The notes: generated by a model not told the origin, from the sequence alone. Positions 20,042 to 28,493 are shown, counted from the first letter of the stretch. The stretch: 34,224 bases of DNA from Acidobacteriota bacterium (GCA_003223975.1 QHXS01000048.1:1-34224); one strand, 5' to 3'. Made by a program: numbers and translations.

Positions 20042-20857
20042 TTACTTAGTCGGTCGCCAGGTCGTGCCAGACTCGACGACGAGTCGTTTGTATTCCTCCC
20101 GGTTGTCCTCGATATAGGTCGGGAGAGCTGAGTATGTTGGTGAGGCATTTTCGATGGGGCTCAAGTGGCTAAGCTTGCCATTGTCCCAGCGAACGAGCCA
20201 GGCCTCGTATGGATCATCTGACCTTATTTTGTAGAGCGGTGCGCCCATGTCTTCATCCTCTTCTGGTGGTGTGGGTGTGGGTACTTGCGGTGAAGGTGTG
20301 GACCCAGACAGATCCCACCATCGTTGTTTTGCTGCGTAGGCATTATCACCGGGGCAGTTTGTGTTGTTCACATCGCGGTCGCCTTTGATGACCAAGTCGT
20401 TCCCAAAGTACCTCCTGATCTCCTTCAGAGCAAAGACCGCAGTCTCCTCCAAGTCCGGAGTGATCTGCTCGATCGTCGTGTTGCCCAGGACGCATATGGA
20501 GATTGACCATTGATCCCATGGCCATCCGGTTCCTCCGCCTTGCGGACCGAGACCGCGTCCATCCATAACGCAGCGGTAGCCGAGCCCGATGTTGTAAGCG
20601 ATATCTGCCCATTTTCTCACAGTCCCATCTGCCCAGTATGTGGGCTTGCCATCCTTGTCAAGGATCAATCGACTTAAGTGGTCGCGTTGGATACTGCGCC
20701 ACTGTTGCTTCGAAGCCTCCACACTCTTGGGCATGCTCGGGTCAGCGGTACCTGAGTGGTGGAAGTATATCTCAGTCGTTGATGGGCGGATGTTTGACCA
20801 CCGGTTCGGTAGGATCAATCCCACATCTTCTCGAGTTAACCATTGAATATCGCTCAT
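20042..20857 (-). CDS. Endolysin: amidase_2/PGRP-type N-acetylmuramoyl-L-alanine amidase, 271 aa
   Basis: The catalytic domain (about 20-182) has YFHHSG (His33, His34), WADIAYNIG (83-91) and the closing NNTNCPGD (Cys168). T7-lysozyme-type amidases bind zinc through His, His and Cys; the second ligand, usually in a GHRD motif, reads GDRD here (Asp160). The codon is GAC, one base from the CAC of His. A Pro/Thr/Glu-rich linker (186-203) leads to a C-terminal domain of about 65 residues (YKIRSDDPYEAWLVRW region), presumably cell-wall binding. It starts in an ATGA overlap with the minor tail gene. The enzyme cuts between MurNAc and the stem peptide. Confidence 0.88.
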   Translation of the reverse strand: MSDIQWLTREDVGLILPNRWSNIRPSTTEIYFHHSGTADPSMPKSVEASKQQWRSIQRDHLSRLILDKDGKPTYWADGTVRKWADIAYNIGLGYRCVMDGRGLGPQGGGTGWPWDQWSISICVLGNTTIEQITPDLEETAVFALKEIRRYFGNDLVIKGDRDVNNTNCPGDNAYAAKQRWWDLSGSTPSPQVPTPTPPEEDEDMGAPLYKIRSDDPYEAWLVRWDNGKLSHLSPIENASPTYSALPTYIEDNREEYKRLVVESGTTWRPTK

Positions 20858-22104
20858 GGATCAGCCCTCAGACTGTATTTGAATCTCTGTTGTGCTCTAT
20901 TAAACTCCGCGTAAACTCGCTTGTTGAAAGTTTGTATCGGAGTCTCAAGGAGAACTTCTTGTGTTTCAGTTTGATCCTGGACCGTAACTGCGATGCCCAT
21001 AACCTGAAACAAACCTCGAATACCTAACTCACTGTTGTCGTAGACAATCTGATCGAACACGTCGTAGTCAATGAAAGCCTTGAAGTCTACGTTGGGAGCT
21101 ATGTGTAATGCGGTTGTTTGAGCAGCTGCCCTCTTGCTATTGGCAAGCTTAGTTGCAATAGATAGGGCATCGGGATAGTTATAATCTCCAGCATCAGTCC
21201 AGTAGAACTCTCGTTTGCCATATCTAAACTGAGCATCTCCATTGAATACACTGACGCGAGAATCAGGGCCCACACTGAAACTGCTCCAGAGATCACTCAT
21301 AGTCGATTCTCGACTGATGACCTTGTCAGCCTGAAGAACATGGCGCCCGAGATGCAACCCTACTTTGCCACTAACATCCTTACGGAAAGTTTGATAGGCA
21401 AACATGTTGGTACTAACTGGGTTACGGCCAGTGAAATCAACCATGAAGTTGAAGCCACCGAAGGATTGTGCCCACTTCAGAAGTTCGAAGAGTCCAGTAC
21501 CCGCCCTGACCTGGAACTGAACACCCATAAAGGTGGCCGGGTCCCAAGATACGTTGGCACTGTCCACGTTTATGATGGTCCCCCCAGAAGTAAACCAGGC
21601 GGGAACCAGGATGGCTGAGGCATTCCTTAACGTAGCCTCTAGACGTAGAGTCTCATAGACAGCGATAGGTGTGCCTGAGAAGATGGGTCGATCCTCTGGC
21701 CCACCCGATAGAGGACCGAAGCTCGAGGGCAGAATGATGGAGCGATTGAGAATCTCACCCAAGCCAGGACCAGAGACTGTGATCTGATGGCTATTCGGTC
21801 CTTGGATGATATGTTGAATACTCTCAGGTACGAACCCAAAGCAGATGTCCGTACCCTGGGCCGTGTTGACATCCACACCATACTTGCCAGGCTTGCAGAA
21901 CGCGAAGAAGACATCTCTATCCAACAGAGCGAGGTTAGCTGGGGTGAGAGACTTCGCGTCGAAGGTTATCGAGCCAGACCCTGAGTCATTGACCACCTTG
22001 GTGAAACTGAAACTCTTATACTCGGGCAGGATGTCCTGCTGGTCCCATGTAGTATTAGCCCAAGTGTTCATATAAAGACGAATTTCCCACCCAAGGTCTT
22101 CCAT
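20854..22104 (-). CDS. Minor tail protein, 416 aa
   Basis: It lies directly after the distal tail protein and before lysis, where siphoviruses encode the tail-associated baseplate hub. The N-terminus (WEIRLYMNT, then KVVNDSGSGSITF near 36-48) and GPGLGEILNRS (about 131-141) fit the beta-rich hub folds of Gram-positive phages (Tal/gp27-like). At 416 residues it ends soon after the hub, with no collagen-like, lectin or enzymatic extension. It is the only candidate in the window for tail-tip contact with the host besides the Dit-like protein. The function is inferred from position and motif style. Confidence 0.75.
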   Translation of the reverse strand: MEDLGWEIRLYMNTWANTTWDQQDILPEYKSFSFTKVVNDSGSGSITFDAKSLTPANLALLDRDVFFAFCKPGKYGVDVNTAQGTDICFGFVPESIQHIIQGPNSHQITVSGPGLGEILNRSIILPSSFGPLSGGPEDRPIFSGTPIAVYETLRLEATLRNASAILVPAWFTSGGTIINVDSANVSWDPATFMGVQFQVRAGTGLFELLKWAQSFGGFNFMVDFTGRNPVSTNMFAYQTFRKDVSGKVGLHLGRHVLQADKVISRESTMSDLWSSFSVGPDSRVSVFNGDAQFRYGKREFYWTDAGDYNYPDALSIATKLANSKRAAAQTTALHIAPNVDFKAFIDYDVFDQIVYDNSELGIRGLFQVMGIAVTVQDQTETQEVLLETPIQTFNKRVYAEFNRAQQRFKYSLRADP

Positions 22105-22111
22105 GGTAATC

Positions 22112-22975
22112 CTAAATATAGAGAGGATAGAAAGTGAAGGCAGTTTGAAGGTTATTAAAGCTTCCCTGCCCGAAACGGCTGTCTACCGTGATCAGGTTAT
22201 CACCCTTCTTAAACTCGAACCAGAATGCTGAGGGTCCAGCCCTAGAGATACTGTTCTGCCAGTTCGTAGTCAAATCGCCAGCACGACTGAGAAAGAAATT
22301 CTCAACATCAATAGTCCAGGGAGCACCCACTGCCGGTGTGGTAACATTTAATGCGAGCGGTGGATTAAAAGACATATTCTTTATGGTAGTAGTTCCGCCT
22401 CCACCGCTAATGAGGGTCATCTGGATAGTCATACGGTGTGTGGAATCATCTCCAGGGTTATTTATCGTAACACCAGTTAGAGTAGGCAGCATCGAAGTAG
22501 TTATAGATCCAGTGGTCCAGTAAGGATCAACCATCTTCAGGTCGACAACCATCTTACCAAAGTTGGGGCCAGTCATCTGAGGCTCTAGCGTCGATATGCA
22601 CTCGGCCTGTGTGGTAAATGCCTGGACGCCATTGAAGAATCGTACGTTCTTCGTAACTGTTAGCAGTCGGTCACGGTTGTAGAAGATGTTCTTCAGGAAA
22701 CGAAAGTTCTCATTGAACTGAGCGCGTCGTCCAGTAGCAGTCTTCGAAGTCAAACCGTTGACATCAGTGGATCGTATCCACATGCCCAGGCTCAGGGTTC
22801 GAGCGGCCGGCATCTTAGATCGCCACACCTCACCTGCTCGGTAGGGGACTTGGTAATTATCACCGGCCATTTCTGGGATTCCCTGACGGCCCCCGATGGA
22901 CTCTACACTATACGCCCAGGTTGAAAGAGGTGCCCCATCAACGAACCACATCTCCTCATTGACTAAGAGGGCCAT
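22112..22975 (-). CDS. Distal tail (Dit-like) minor tail protein, 287 aa
   Basis: Gene order (right after the tape measure, TAATG overlap) and the sequence plan fit a Dit protein: an N-terminal beta domain (about 1-150) with LGMWIRSTDVNG and RFLKNIFYNRDRLLTV (typical of the belt domain), followed by a galectin-like C-terminal half (about 150-287). Dit forms the hexameric ring joining tail tube to baseplate. Length is in the normal range for Gram-positive phages. No carbohydrate-binding insertion is obvious. Confidence 0.8.
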   Translation of the reverse strand: MALLVNEEMWFVDGAPLSTWAYSVESIGGRQGIPEMAGDNYQVPYRAGEVWRSKMPAARTLSLGMWIRSTDVNGLTSKTATGRRAQFNENFRFLKNIFYNRDRLLTVTKNVRFFNGVQAFTTQAECISTLEPQMTGPNFGKMVVDLKMVDPYWTTGSITTSMLPTLTGVTINNPGDDSTHRMTIQMTLISGGGGTTTIKNMSFNPPLALNVTTPAVGAPWTIDVENFFLSRAGDLTTNWQNSISRAGPSAFWFEFKKGDNLITVDSRFGQGSFNNLQTAFTFYPLYI

Positions 22976-25788
22976 TAGAGTACTCCTAGATATTGAAGCT
23001 TCTGAGCAGTGAGGAACATCGAATCTTCCGCAGTTTGCTGAGACGGATTGTGGACAGTGATGTCAATCTTGTTGCCGCTCTGGACATTGACAGGCTGAGT
23101 CCCAGAGTTTTGCACCGGCAGAAGGCTACCGACATCCAGTGTGGAGTTCAAGTTGCGTTGGACTGACGTAATACCATTGATGTCTTTCTCCATGGTATCT
23201 ATGAGCTTGATCATGTTGTCTCGCTCACCTTGCATACCTCTCACCAGGCCTTGCCCGATCATCTTACCGTAGTCGGTGGTAACCTTGGACGGAGAGAACA
23301 ACCCAAAGCCAGACTTGAATCCGTCCTTGATACCTTTGACGACATCGCCAACCGCATCCTTGACATGTCCAGCCATATTCTTGATACCGTTGATCAAGCC
23401 TCGGATGATATCCTCGCCCGTCTGAACCAAGAAACTGGCGATGTCAGCAGTAGACTTGATGGCGTTGATGATCTGCGAGGGTAGTTCCTTGAAGTTATCC
23501 CAGATAACCTGCAGGAACTTGAGCCCGAGTTCAGCTGCCTTAGCAATCATATCCACAACAAACTGACCGGTGTTGCTCAGAATGGTGAGGAAGACCCCCG
23601 ACAACTGACCGGGCAACTTTGGAATCTCTTGTAGAATTGCCCCAACAAAGTCAGTGCTGAAGTGGAAGGCCCGGGTGACCATGTCCCCGATCCAGCCAAT
23701 CAGGAAGGTAACCAGAGCAGTCATTCCGTCGATGAACAGATGTCCGATGAGGTCGAGGAAGCTCAGCAGTGCACCAGGGAAGGCCTGGGCGAAGTCAATG
23801 GCATGGCTGATCAGCCAACCAACAGCCTGTAGGAAGTAGTCCCAGAGAAGCTGCAGCCCTTGCCAGAACAAACCGGCCGCTTTGATGCCGAGATTGACGA
23901 TCGTGGTGTAATACCAGATCTCGAATCTGAGCCACGCACCGATGATGAACCCGATGATGAATCCGACGATGTAGGGCAGTTTCTGCAGACCCTCCAGGAA
24001 AGCCTGGCCCAGAGCAGCCAACCCCTGTACAGCCAGCCCAGGTAGGCTAGCAAAGAATCCGACGACAGCTCGATAGGCAATACCAAGATCTCTTGCGACA
24101 TTCCCGGGCAGGTCGCGGAAGAAGTTGATGATGCTCACGACGGCTTGACCGATACGGACAGCAACATCTGCAGTGATCTGACCAGCCCTGACTAGGGCAC
24201 CTGCGACAGCTTTGAGGAACTCCCAAGTTGCCTGGATGATTATCCAGATAATCTCAGCTGTCCTCTTCAGTGTGGGGTAACTTGCATCCCAGGCATCTTT
24301 AGCTGCCTTACCGGCCCAGATAAATGCCTGACCGATGGAGTACAAGACTGGCAGGACCTTGTCCCAAATAGCCTGCGTCTTTTGCCATGCTGCATCGACA
24401 AACTTATGAAACGCCTCGTTCTTCTTGTAAAGAATGTACAGAGCTACACCCAAGGCTATGAGAGCCAAGATGACAACTAGAATCCCACCGATCAAAGTTG
24501 TCGTAAGGAAGGTAGCCAGACTTCCAAGACCTGAACCCAGGAGACTTGCCAGGGATAGGACTGCTCGTACTGAGGTTATGAACCTGAGGATGGTGCCGAC
24601 GAACAAGGCAAAGGCACCCATGAGAATAAACAGGACACCAACTAGAGCAGTCCCTAGTAAGATCCACCTAGTCCAAGCATGATCTCCCGCAGCCAAGGCA
24701 TTAACTAGGCTCGTGATATGCTCCACAAGAGTCTGAAGTTGCTTCTGGAAAGGGCTACCCGCGTCGATTAGGTATGCCTCTACAGCTGCCTTCAACCGAC
24801 GCATGGATCCACTGAGGTTGTCCAAGCGTGTGGCAGCTACTGTTGCCGCGTCAGTCTTAGCAATAGCTGCGTCCATGTCGACGAAGCCTTGACCAGCCTG
24901 CTCCATCAGGATCAATGCCGAGGCAGATGCTCGAGCGCCGAAGACTGTAGTAACCGCATTGATCTTCTGTTCGTCCGTCAAACCCTTTGTGGCATCACGC
25001 AGGATTGTGAAGATTGAACTCAGATCTTTTGCCTTGCCTTGAGCGTCGAAGAACCTGTTAGCACCATCCGAAGTGATGATGCCGAGCTTCTCAAGTTCCC
25101 CTCGAGCCACCTTCGAAGTTGGAGAAAGGTCGATGAGGATTTTCCGTAGAGAAGTACCACCGGTCGATCCCTTAATACCAGCATTGCCCAATAGAGCCAG
25201 TGCTGTAGCAACATCATCGAGAGGGATATTCAACCCCGCAGCAATACCGCCAGTGTATCTCAGAGATGTCGCCAAGTCATCCACATCGAGTGTGGACTGG
25301 TTAGCTGCTCCAGCTAGGGTATCAACAATCCCATTGACATCCTTGGCCTCGATGCCGAAGGTTCGCATAGCGTTGGCAGCAATCTCTGCTGCTCTAGCAA
25401 TGGGCAGATCGCCTGCCTTGGCAAGGTTAATCGTCGCAGTGCCAGCACCGTCGATGACCTCCTGCGCAGTCAAGCCAGCCTTGGCCAACTCCACGAAGGC
25501 CTGGGCTACTTCGGTAGGACCGAATGGTCCCTTAGATCCCAGGTCCAATGCCGCTTGTCGCAGAGTATCAATCTCGTCTGCACCAGCCGCAGTGACTGCA
25601 GCGATGGTCGAGATCTCTTTCTCGAAGTTAGCAGCAGCACCAACAGATGCTACGAACCCGCCCGTGAGAACTGTTCCGAACCCGATCATCTGCTTTCCAG
25701 CAGAAGTCAGTTTACGACCAGCAGCATCTATACCGGAAGTATCTATGTCGATCAAACCACTAGCAGTACCCAGATTATAATCGGGCAT
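22975..25788 (-). CDS. Tape measure protein, 937 aa
   Basis: The longest gene. The N-terminal domain (about 10-350) matches the TP901-1-type tape measure core: FEKEISTIAAVTAAG, GPFGPTEVAQAFVELAKAG, GNAGIKGSTGGTSLRK and FGARASASALILMEQAG. The central part has two strongly hydrophobic segments (about 375-400 and 430-455) and long helical stretches rich in Trp/Ala; the C-terminal part carries glycine-rich FKSGFGLFSPSKVT. It sets tail length: at 0.15 nm per residue a tail of about 140 nm is expected. The start is the ATG at 25788, right after the chaperone extension stop. Confidence 0.95.
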   Translation of the reverse strand: MPDYNLGTASGLIDIDTSGIDAAGRKLTSAGKQMIGFGTVLTGGFVASVGAAANFEKEISTIAAVTAAGADEIDTLRQAALDLGSKGPFGPTEVAQAFVELAKAGLTAQEVIDGAGTATINLAKAGDLPIARAAEIAANAMRTFGIEAKDVNGIVDTLAGAANQSTLDVDDLATSLRYTGGIAAGLNIPLDDVATALALLGNAGIKGSTGGTSLRKILIDLSPTSKVARGELEKLGIITSDGANRFFDAQGKAKDLSSIFTILRDATKGLTDEQKINAVTTVFGARASASALILMEQAGQGFVDMDAAIAKTDAATVAATRLDNLSGSMRRLKAAVEAYLIDAGSPFQKQLQTLVEHITSLVNALAAGDHAWTRWILLGTALVGVLFILMGAFALFVGTILRFITSVRAVLSLASLLGSGLGSLATFLTTTLIGGILVVILALIALGVALYILYKKNEAFHKFVDAAWQKTQAIWDKVLPVLYSIGQAFIWAGKAAKDAWDASYPTLKRTAEIIWIIIQATWEFLKAVAGALVRAGQITADVAVRIGQAVVSIINFFRDLPGNVARDLGIAYRAVVGFFASLPGLAVQGLAALGQAFLEGLQKLPYIVGFIIGFIIGAWLRFEIWYYTTIVNLGIKAAGLFWQGLQLLWDYFLQAVGWLISHAIDFAQAFPGALLSFLDLIGHLFIDGMTALVTFLIGWIGDMVTRAFHFSTDFVGAILQEIPKLPGQLSGVFLTILSNTGQFVVDMIAKAAELGLKFLQVIWDNFKELPSQIINAIKSTADIASFLVQTGEDIIRGLINGIKNMAGHVKDAVGDVVKGIKDGFKSGFGLFSPSKVTTDYGKMIGQGLVRGMQGERDNMIKLIDTMEKDINGITSVQRNLNSTLDVGSLLPVQNSGTQPVNVQSGNKIDITVHNPSQQTAEDSMFLTAQKLQYLGVL

Positions 25789-25794
25789 TAGGAA

Positions 25795-26067
25795 TCACCT
25801 CCCCGGAGGTTTCATAGGACGGAAGCGTTGCTTATCAGGCAACTGCAGTAGTCGAGCTAGAACTTGATATCTCTTGCGGTTTCTCTCAGTATCATTCTTG
25901 CCTTGCACAGCATCCATTTCAGCTTCCACACTCATACCGAAGTGACCGCAAGCCTGGTCAAAGCAGTATGCTGTGTACTCATCCTTGATCGCCAGCAGAG
26001 CACTAGGTCGCACTGACCAGAGCTTAGCTTCACGATACGTTGTCCATAGCAGTGGCAGATTCTTCAC
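25795..26067 (-). CDS. Tail assembly chaperone extension (T part of G-T), 90 aa
   Basis: This frame has no good ribosome binding site of its own (a GTG at 26067) but holds the classic T-part pattern: EAKLWSVRPSALLAIKDEY, FDQACGHFG, and a basic helical end. It overlaps the G gene and ends just before the tape measure gene. It should be made only as a fusion to G. It is one base downstream of the G frame, so a +1 (or -2) shift is needed; the frame is open from 26076 after a TAG at 26077-26079. Confidence 0.85.
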   Translation of the reverse strand: MKNLPLLWTTYREAKLWSVRPSALLAIKDEYTAYCFDQACGHFGMSVEAEMDAVQGKNDTERNRKRYQVLARLLQLPDKQRFRPMKPPGR

Positions 26068-26076
26068 GAAAAGAAT
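26030..26076 (-). promoter_or_regulatory. Programmed frameshift window (+1 or -2) in the tail chaperone gene
   Basis: The shift must occur between the T-frame stop at 26077-26079 and the G-frame TGA at 26030-26032. A plausible +1 site is TTT-C at 26068-26071, where Phe tRNA could move from UUU to UUC. A second is the GTA TCG TGA end of the G frame, where the stop codon in the A site could promote a +1 slip. No typical -1 heptamer helps, because the T frame is not in the -1 phase. Confidence 0.75.
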
Positions 26077-26569
26077 CTACGTCTGCCGTACCTCCCACTG
26101 AGTAGTTGAAGATGAACATCTTGTCCTCGATGTCTACTTCATCTACATACAGTATGCTCTGCTCTCGATACTCGGGCGTCAGTTGCTGACCCTTGGCGTC
26201 AGTGGGGACCGGAGCTACCCTGGGTTCCACACAAGCCTGGCAAACAACGGCATCTACCAAGGTCATCATATCCCGCATCATCTCAGGGCTGAGATCCAGA
26301 TCTTCTGTCTTCGGCTTGGTGCCACTCTTGAGTGCGGCAGTGACATAACCCATTAGGCTATTGGGCACCATGCCCTGAGCAAGAAACGCCTGTAGACCAG
26401 GGCGCTTGAGCAATGCTACGTTGCCGCTAGGAACACGGATAGGGGTGCCACCACTGGACGCTCTCCTCCACTGTGAAGCAGAGGTAGGTCCAGCGGCAAC
26501 ACCCGGATCCGGTTCCTTCCTCGGTGTTACGCGAGGGTTTCTTTTTACTGATGGCTTCTTGTCAACCAT
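26030..26569 (-). CDS. Tail assembly chaperone (G part), 179 aa
   Basis: It lies between major tail protein and tape measure, where lambda gpG-like chaperones are always found. The disordered N-terminus is rich in Lys/Pro, followed by a folded region: RVPSGNVALLKRPGLQAFLA, then a helical part to LVDAVVCQAC, and EYREQSILYVDEVDIEDKMF near 131-150, ending in SVGGTADVDSFRE. This pattern recurs in actinobacteriophage chaperones. It and the frameshifted G-T product should bind the tape measure and recruit tail-tube protein. Not part of the finished particle, by analogy. Confidence 0.9.
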   Translation of the reverse strand: MVDKKPSVKRNPRVTPRKEPDPGVAAGPTSASQWRRASSGGTPIRVPSGNVALLKRPGLQAFLAQGMVPNSLMGYVTAALKSGTKPKTEDLDLSPEMMRDMMTLVDAVVCQACVEPRVAPVPTDAKGQQLTPEYREQSILYVDEVDIEDKMFIFNYSVGGTADVDSFREESATAMDNVS

Positions 26570-26593
26570 GGGCTCCTAGGCCTCCTATGTAGT

Positions 26594-26653
26594 GAGCATG
26601 TGCGGTGGGCGAGCGCCAAAGGACGAAAAACGCCCGCCCACCAAACCATGCTC
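26594..26653 (-). terminator. Large hairpin between major tail and tail chaperone genes
   Basis: Outer stem GAGCATG/CATGCTC (26594-26600, 26647-26653) and inner stem GGTGGGCG/CGCCCACC (26604-26611, 26635-26642) with small internal loops, in a 96-base gap. No U-run follows. Such hairpins after the major tail gene probably attenuate transcription, giving high major-tail and lower chaperone/tape-measure expression. Confidence 0.65.
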
Positions 26654-26665
26654 AGGGATTTATTA

Positions 26666-27502
26666 CTACGACCCGCCCTGGTGATTGGTGCGGATCGTCA
26701 AGCTGCCACCTGTGAGCGAACCCACACCGGCAGTCATCTGGGCCACGTTCACACCGGCATAGACACCCTTGAATTCGACGATCCAGTCACCGGGACCACC
26801 GGTAACGAGGACATCGCCTGGGGCGATATTCGACAAACCCTCGAGCGCTGTCGTGAGTGCTGCCGTGCTGATGTTGTAAGCCAGTGCGCCGGTCGTTTGA
26901 GCGGCAAACGTGAGCGTGAATGTACCGCCAGTGGCGTCCGAGATGATCTCTTGGATTTCATTGGAGGTAAGGGCAATCGCAGTCTGCGTCTCATTCCAAG
27001 TGATGCGATAGAGGTTATCATTCACATCGCCCAGTCCTCGACCAGAACAGTGCGTCACGAAGAATACACCGTCACCGAACTCGCCCTCGAGAGTGTCATC
27101 ACACTTGCACTTGTAGATGATGACGTGGACGTCACCACCATCGTCGGCAATGGATTGACCCTCGATGCGGAAGTATCGCCGTGTGTCGGTGATCTTCTTC
27201 AGGAAGTCCTTGACTTCCGTGGTGCCTGTACCCGAGGTCGTAATAGTACCACCGCTGAAGACATTCCAGGCTTCAATGGAGATACCACCTGCCTCAAGTT
27301 CCCACTCAACTGTCGGACCTTTACCGTGGACAGCCACGAGTCGATCATCACCACGCAACTCTTCATAGTCCTCAGCTTCGCTGAATGACAATGTCTGAGA
27401 CACTGGGAGATCAACCGTGGTAGCCAAGGTACCGTCCGTGTTGATAGGCGTTATTTTCACATCCCTCAAGCCAAACGGCAATACGGGATCAGTTAGAGCC
27501 AT
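26666..27502 (-). CDS. Major tail tube protein, 278 aa, with C-terminal extra domain
   Basis: Residues 1-185 fit the siphovirus tail-tube fold: FGLRDVKITPINTDGT near 10-25, LSFSEAEDYEELRGDD (38-53), WELEAGGIS, and a conserved RITWN end. It carries four cysteines in the middle. The last 85 residues (TFTLTFAAQTTGALAYNIST onward, with VLVTGGPGDWIVEF) form a separate module resembling beta-sandwich repeats found in many phage and bacterial surface proteins; it would project from the tube. The gene has the usual place before the chaperone gene, and overlaps the small zinc gene by 14 bases. Confidence 0.9.
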   Translation of the reverse strand: MALTDPVLPFGLRDVKITPINTDGTLATTVDLPVSQTLSFSEAEDYEELRGDDRLVAVHGKGPTVEWELEAGGISIEAWNVFSGGTITTSGTGTTEVKDFLKKITDTRRYFRIEGQSIADDGGDVHVIIYKCKCDDTLEGEFGDGVFFVTHCSGRGLGDVNDNLYRITWNETQTAIALTSNEIQEIISDATGGTFTLTFAAQTTGALAYNISTAALTTALEGLSNIAPGDVLVTGGPGDWIVEFKGVYAGVNVAQMTAGVGSLTGGSLTIRTNHQGGS

Positions 27503-27701
27503 TTCGTTTCCTTCCCTGAGATGGGTGTGGAGGAGTTTTGAACCTTAGCGTTTCTAGCAGTTCTCCCTTGACCGAGAAGCGATGGATGACTACAATGCCA
27601 GGGCGCTTGCCACACCAACGACTATCGCAACGAACCTCGATGACATCATCCTCCATAGTTCCATGGAGTTTGTTGGGGCATCGCAATTCAATCATTCCCA
27701 T
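27489..27701 (-). CDS. Small zinc-finger-like protein, 70 aa
   Basis: The motif LRCPNKLHG (6-14), then EVRCDSRWCGKR (22-33) and IVVIHRF follows a pattern common in actinobacteriophage small proteins next to structural genes. Cys8, Cys25 and Cys30, with nearby His, make a probable zinc site. The C-terminal 25 residues are basic and Pro-rich. A start at the third codon is possible. It is co-transcribed with the major tail gene. The role is unknown; possibly RNA binding or translation control of the late message. Confidence 0.75.
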   Translation of the reverse strand: MGMIELRCPNKLHGTMEDDVIEVRCDSRWCGKRPGIVVIHRFSVKGELLETLRFKTPPHPSQGRKRNGSN

Positions 27702-27738
27702 TACTTCCCTACGTCACGGGATCAAGTGACCGATATGA

Positions 27739-28098
27739 TTACGCCCTCGGCGTAGTCCGTGTCGCCCGAGAAGTCCGTGCCGTCTCTGGCGGTGCTTCGG
27801 TTGACATATCGTCACCCTCATCGGTGTCGAGCTTCTCCACCCATTCACGACCTTGACCAGCGCGTTCTTCCTGCATTGATCGCGGCCCACGGGTATCCGG
27901 CTCATCCGGTGCTGCTTCTTCAAGCTCCCCTGGAAACTCATCGAGCAACTTCCTCGCCTGGGCGTCTGGCACCTCGACGATGAAGTTGTTATCAGATTCC
28001 CACACCAACTCCTCAGGATCCTCATCGGTCCGGTTGGGGTCAGGGTTTGGAATGATTCTCCTGTGATTTGGAGAAGCAGCATTATATTTGAGTCTCAT
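27739..28098 (-). CDS. Hypothetical acidic protein in the neck-tail region, 119 aa
   Basis: The product starts MRLKYNAASPNHRRIIPNPD and is strongly acidic in the middle (EELEEAAPDEPD). The VPDAQARKLLDEFPGELE segment resembles a small conserved fold in tail-module proteins of unknown role. It has a TAATG overlap with the tail terminator gene, and the C-terminal 25 residues are Thr/Arg/Pro-rich and disordered. The overlapping frame that starts at 28082 was rejected because it lacks this coupling and has a biased composition. Confidence 0.68.
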   Translation of the reverse strand: MRLKYNAASPNHRRIIPNPDPNRTDEDPEELVWESDNNFIVEVPDAQARKLLDEFPGELEEAAPDEPDTRGPRSMQEERAGQGREWVEKLDTDEGDDMSTEAPPETARTSRATRTTPRA

Positions 28099-28493
28099 TA
28101 GACCTCCTTGTAGAGAACGCGGAATCGTATGAACCTCGTGTTGGTCCCCATGTCGGGGTCCTTGAAATCTTCACTAGAGTCGATCCACCGAGTGATCTCC
28201 ACACCCTCAGCCTTGTCAGAGGCATTGAGAAAGAGATTCTTGAGCACCCCTATGATCTCATCAATACGCAGGAAGTCACCCACTACATCATGCACAAACA
28301 CCTGGAAACTCTGGGTGTAGACCTTTGGAACGTCATCACCCATCATCTCAGGTTGAATTACGAACATCTTATACATGATGTAAGGCTTAGTAGGAACCTC
28401 TTGCAACCGGCTTGACTCGTAGATACGACTACCAACATATGCCGTCAGAGGAGCATGGCCCGTCATCTTACCATATATCCATGATCTAATCAT
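28098..28493 (-). CDS. Tail terminator protein, 131 aa
   Basis: Size, position between the head-tail genes and the major tail gene, and sequence plan fit lambda gpU-like terminators: MIRSWIYGKMTGHAPLTAYV (a small helix), PYIMYKMFV, QSFQVFVHDVVGDFLRIDEI (strand and helix) and a final RFIRFRVLYKEV strand. It would cap the finished tail and join it to the head. It overlaps its upstream neighbour by 8 bases. Confidence 0.82.
   Translation of the reverse strand: MIRSWIYGKMTGHAPLTAYVGSRIYESSRLQEVPTKPYIMYKMFVIQPEMMGDDVPKVYTQSFQVFVHDVVGDFLRIDEIIGVLKNLFLNASDKAEGVEITRWIDSSEDFKDPDMGTNTRFIRFRVLYKEV

Noticed and set aside
25073-25780. A 235-codon plus-strand frame
   Set aside because: Antisense to the start of the tape measure gene and Ala/Ser/Pro-rich; no independent support.
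27714-28082. Alternative frame over the acidic 119-aa gene
   Set aside because: The 28098 frame has a TAATG overlap with the tail terminator and an acidic, ordinary composition; this one starts inside it and is Arg/Ser-biased.
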